A DNA stretch of 24,029 bases from Chloroflexota bacterium (GTDB lineage: Bacteria > Chloroflexota > Anaerolineae > Anaerolineales > Anaerolineaceae), in contig JAJUJY010000060.1 in NCBI GenBank assembly GCA_029265085.1, positions 1-24,029 on the forward strand, read 5' to 3'. A program made the translations under genes and the position numbers. The notes under the pieces are model-generated. The model did no database searches, was not told where the DNA came from, and saw nothing but the letters and a program-made list of their open reading frames with translations. Positions 23,455-24,029 of the stretch are shown one piece after another; the stretch's first letter is position 1; the number at the start of each line of letters is the position of its first letter.

Positions 23455-24029
23455 ATGAAAACAATCATTCTTTCCGCCCCGTACATGATCCCGTTTGTGG
23501 AACGGTTTCGCCCGGTTTTTGCCCATTATGACATCGAATTAATTGTGCCAGATGTGCACGAACGCATGTCCGAAGAAGAAATCCTGCAATATGCCGGCCA
23601 GTTTGACGGCACGGTCTGCGGAGATGACCGCTATACCGAGCGGGTGATCCAGGCCTGTTTGCCGCGCTTGAAAGTGATCTCGAAGTGGGGCACAGGAATC
23701 GATTCAATTGACAAGGCTGCTGCCACTCGGCTGAGTGTTCAGGTGCGCAACACGCCCAATGCTTTCACCCTGCCCGTTTCGGATAGTGTCTTGGGCTATA
23801 TTCTCAGTTTTGCCCGCCGTCTGCCCTGGATGGACCGGGCAATGAAAGCCGGACAATGGGAAAAACTGCCCGGGCGTTCGCTCAGTGAATGTACACTGGG
23901 TGTAATTGGCGTAGGAAATGTTGGTAAGGCTGTGCTGCGCCGGGCGCGCGGTTTTGGTATGAAGTTGCTGGGGAATGATATTGTCCCGATTGCACCGGAT
24001 TTTGTCCTGGAAAACCAGCTTGAGATGAC
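23455..24029 (+). CDS. D-isomer-specific 2-hydroxyacid dehydrogenase (phosphoglycerate dehydrogenase-like), 3' end cut by window
   Basis: 191 complete codons are visible before the window ends. MKTIILSAPYMIPFVERFRP opens the substrate domain; VISKWGTGIDSIDKAAATRL and VRNTPNAFTLPVSDSVLGYI are the family hinge blocks, including the Arg/Asn-Thr-Pro region. TLGVIGVGNVGKAV is the NAD-binding GxGxxG (GVGNVG). The catalytic Arg, Glu and His lie beyond the window. It is coupled to the preceding nucleotidyltransferase (8-bp gap). It is probably an oxidoreductase acting on a 2-hydroxy/2-keto acid sugar precursor rather than serine biosynthesis; this is inferred from context. Confidence 0.85.
   Translation, partial: MKTIILSAPYMIPFVERFRPVFAHYDIELIVPDVHERMSEEEILQYAGQFDGTVCGDDRYTERVIQACLPRLKVISKWGTGIDSIDKAAATRLSVQVRNTPNAFTLPVSDSVLGYILSFARRLPWMDRAMKAGQWEKLPGRSLSECTLGVIGVGNVGKAVLRRARGFGMKLLGNDIVPIAPDFVLENQLEM

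Overview
The window is a dense, one-directional (+ strand) surface-polysaccharide locus. The tail of a secreted protein and a strong intrinsic terminator (560-592) close the preceding unit. After that, nearly every gene builds, decorates or exports a cell-surface glycan. Gaps are short, several stop/start pairs overlap as ATGA, and I see no other convincing intrinsic terminator. The style fits a moderately GC-rich bacterium of the Chloroflexota/Anaerolineae type: the Pro/Thr-rich secreted protein with a Gly-rich domain, a winged-helix exopolysaccharide regulator placed directly before a GDP-fucose synthase, and the mixture of GT families. The phylum call is an inference from gene style only. 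I saw no tRNA, rRNA or CRISPR array, and no gene-free stretch over 300 bp.

Layout. 1-592: 3' part of a secreted protein plus terminator. 618-2100: a near-consensus promoter overlapped by a perfect inverted repeat, then a MarR/EPS-type regulator coupled to GDP-L-fucose synthase (fcl). 2163-4261: Wzm/Wzt-type ABC exporter with a C-terminal substrate-recognition extension. 4263-6774: a large GT-B capsule-type transferase and a SAM methyltransferase. 6847-11811: nonulosonic-acid branch A (pseB-type dehydratase, RmlD-like reductase, SAF-containing NeuB/PseI-type synthase, GT4, SpsF-type cytidylyltransferase). 11852-15401: three glycosyltransferase-like genes, the first two separated by a short repeat-bearing spacer. 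15415-15958: a small AT-rich cassette with 29-bp inverted repeats around a GxxExxY/PD-(D/E)XK protein gene. 15979-20060: nonulosonic-acid branch B (Gfo/Idh/MocA oxidoreductase, PtmA-like SDR, NeuA-HAD fusion, NeuB lacking SAF). 20160-22723: a second large GT-B capsule-type protein and a GT2. 22754-24029: a third cytidylyltransferase and a 2-hydroxyacid dehydrogenase cut by the window end.

How it may work together. Two complete condensation/activation pairs (NeuB plus CMP-transferase), and a third nucleotidyltransferase, suggest a glycan carrying more than one nonulosonic-acid-like sugar plus a GDP-L-fucose-derived residue, exported by the ABC route. Branch A has a PseB-like dehydratase and a 4-keto reductase, but no PseC aminotransferase, PseH acetyltransferase or PseG hydrolase in the window. 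The simplest reading is a 9-deoxy nonulosonate with a hydroxyl rather than an amino group at C7 (fusaminic-acid-like). Branch B, with a KdsC-like HAD phosphatase fused to NeuA, suggests a phosphorylated (KDN/Neu5Ac-9-P style) intermediate.

The same inverted repeat (AATTCAA-N3-TTGAATT) lies over the regulator's own promoter and again before the second neuB, suggesting one regulon with an internal control point. The most unusual items are this paired operator, the incomplete pse pathway with a reductase, and the inverted-repeat GxxExxY cassette with a related solo repeat 2.6 kb upstream.
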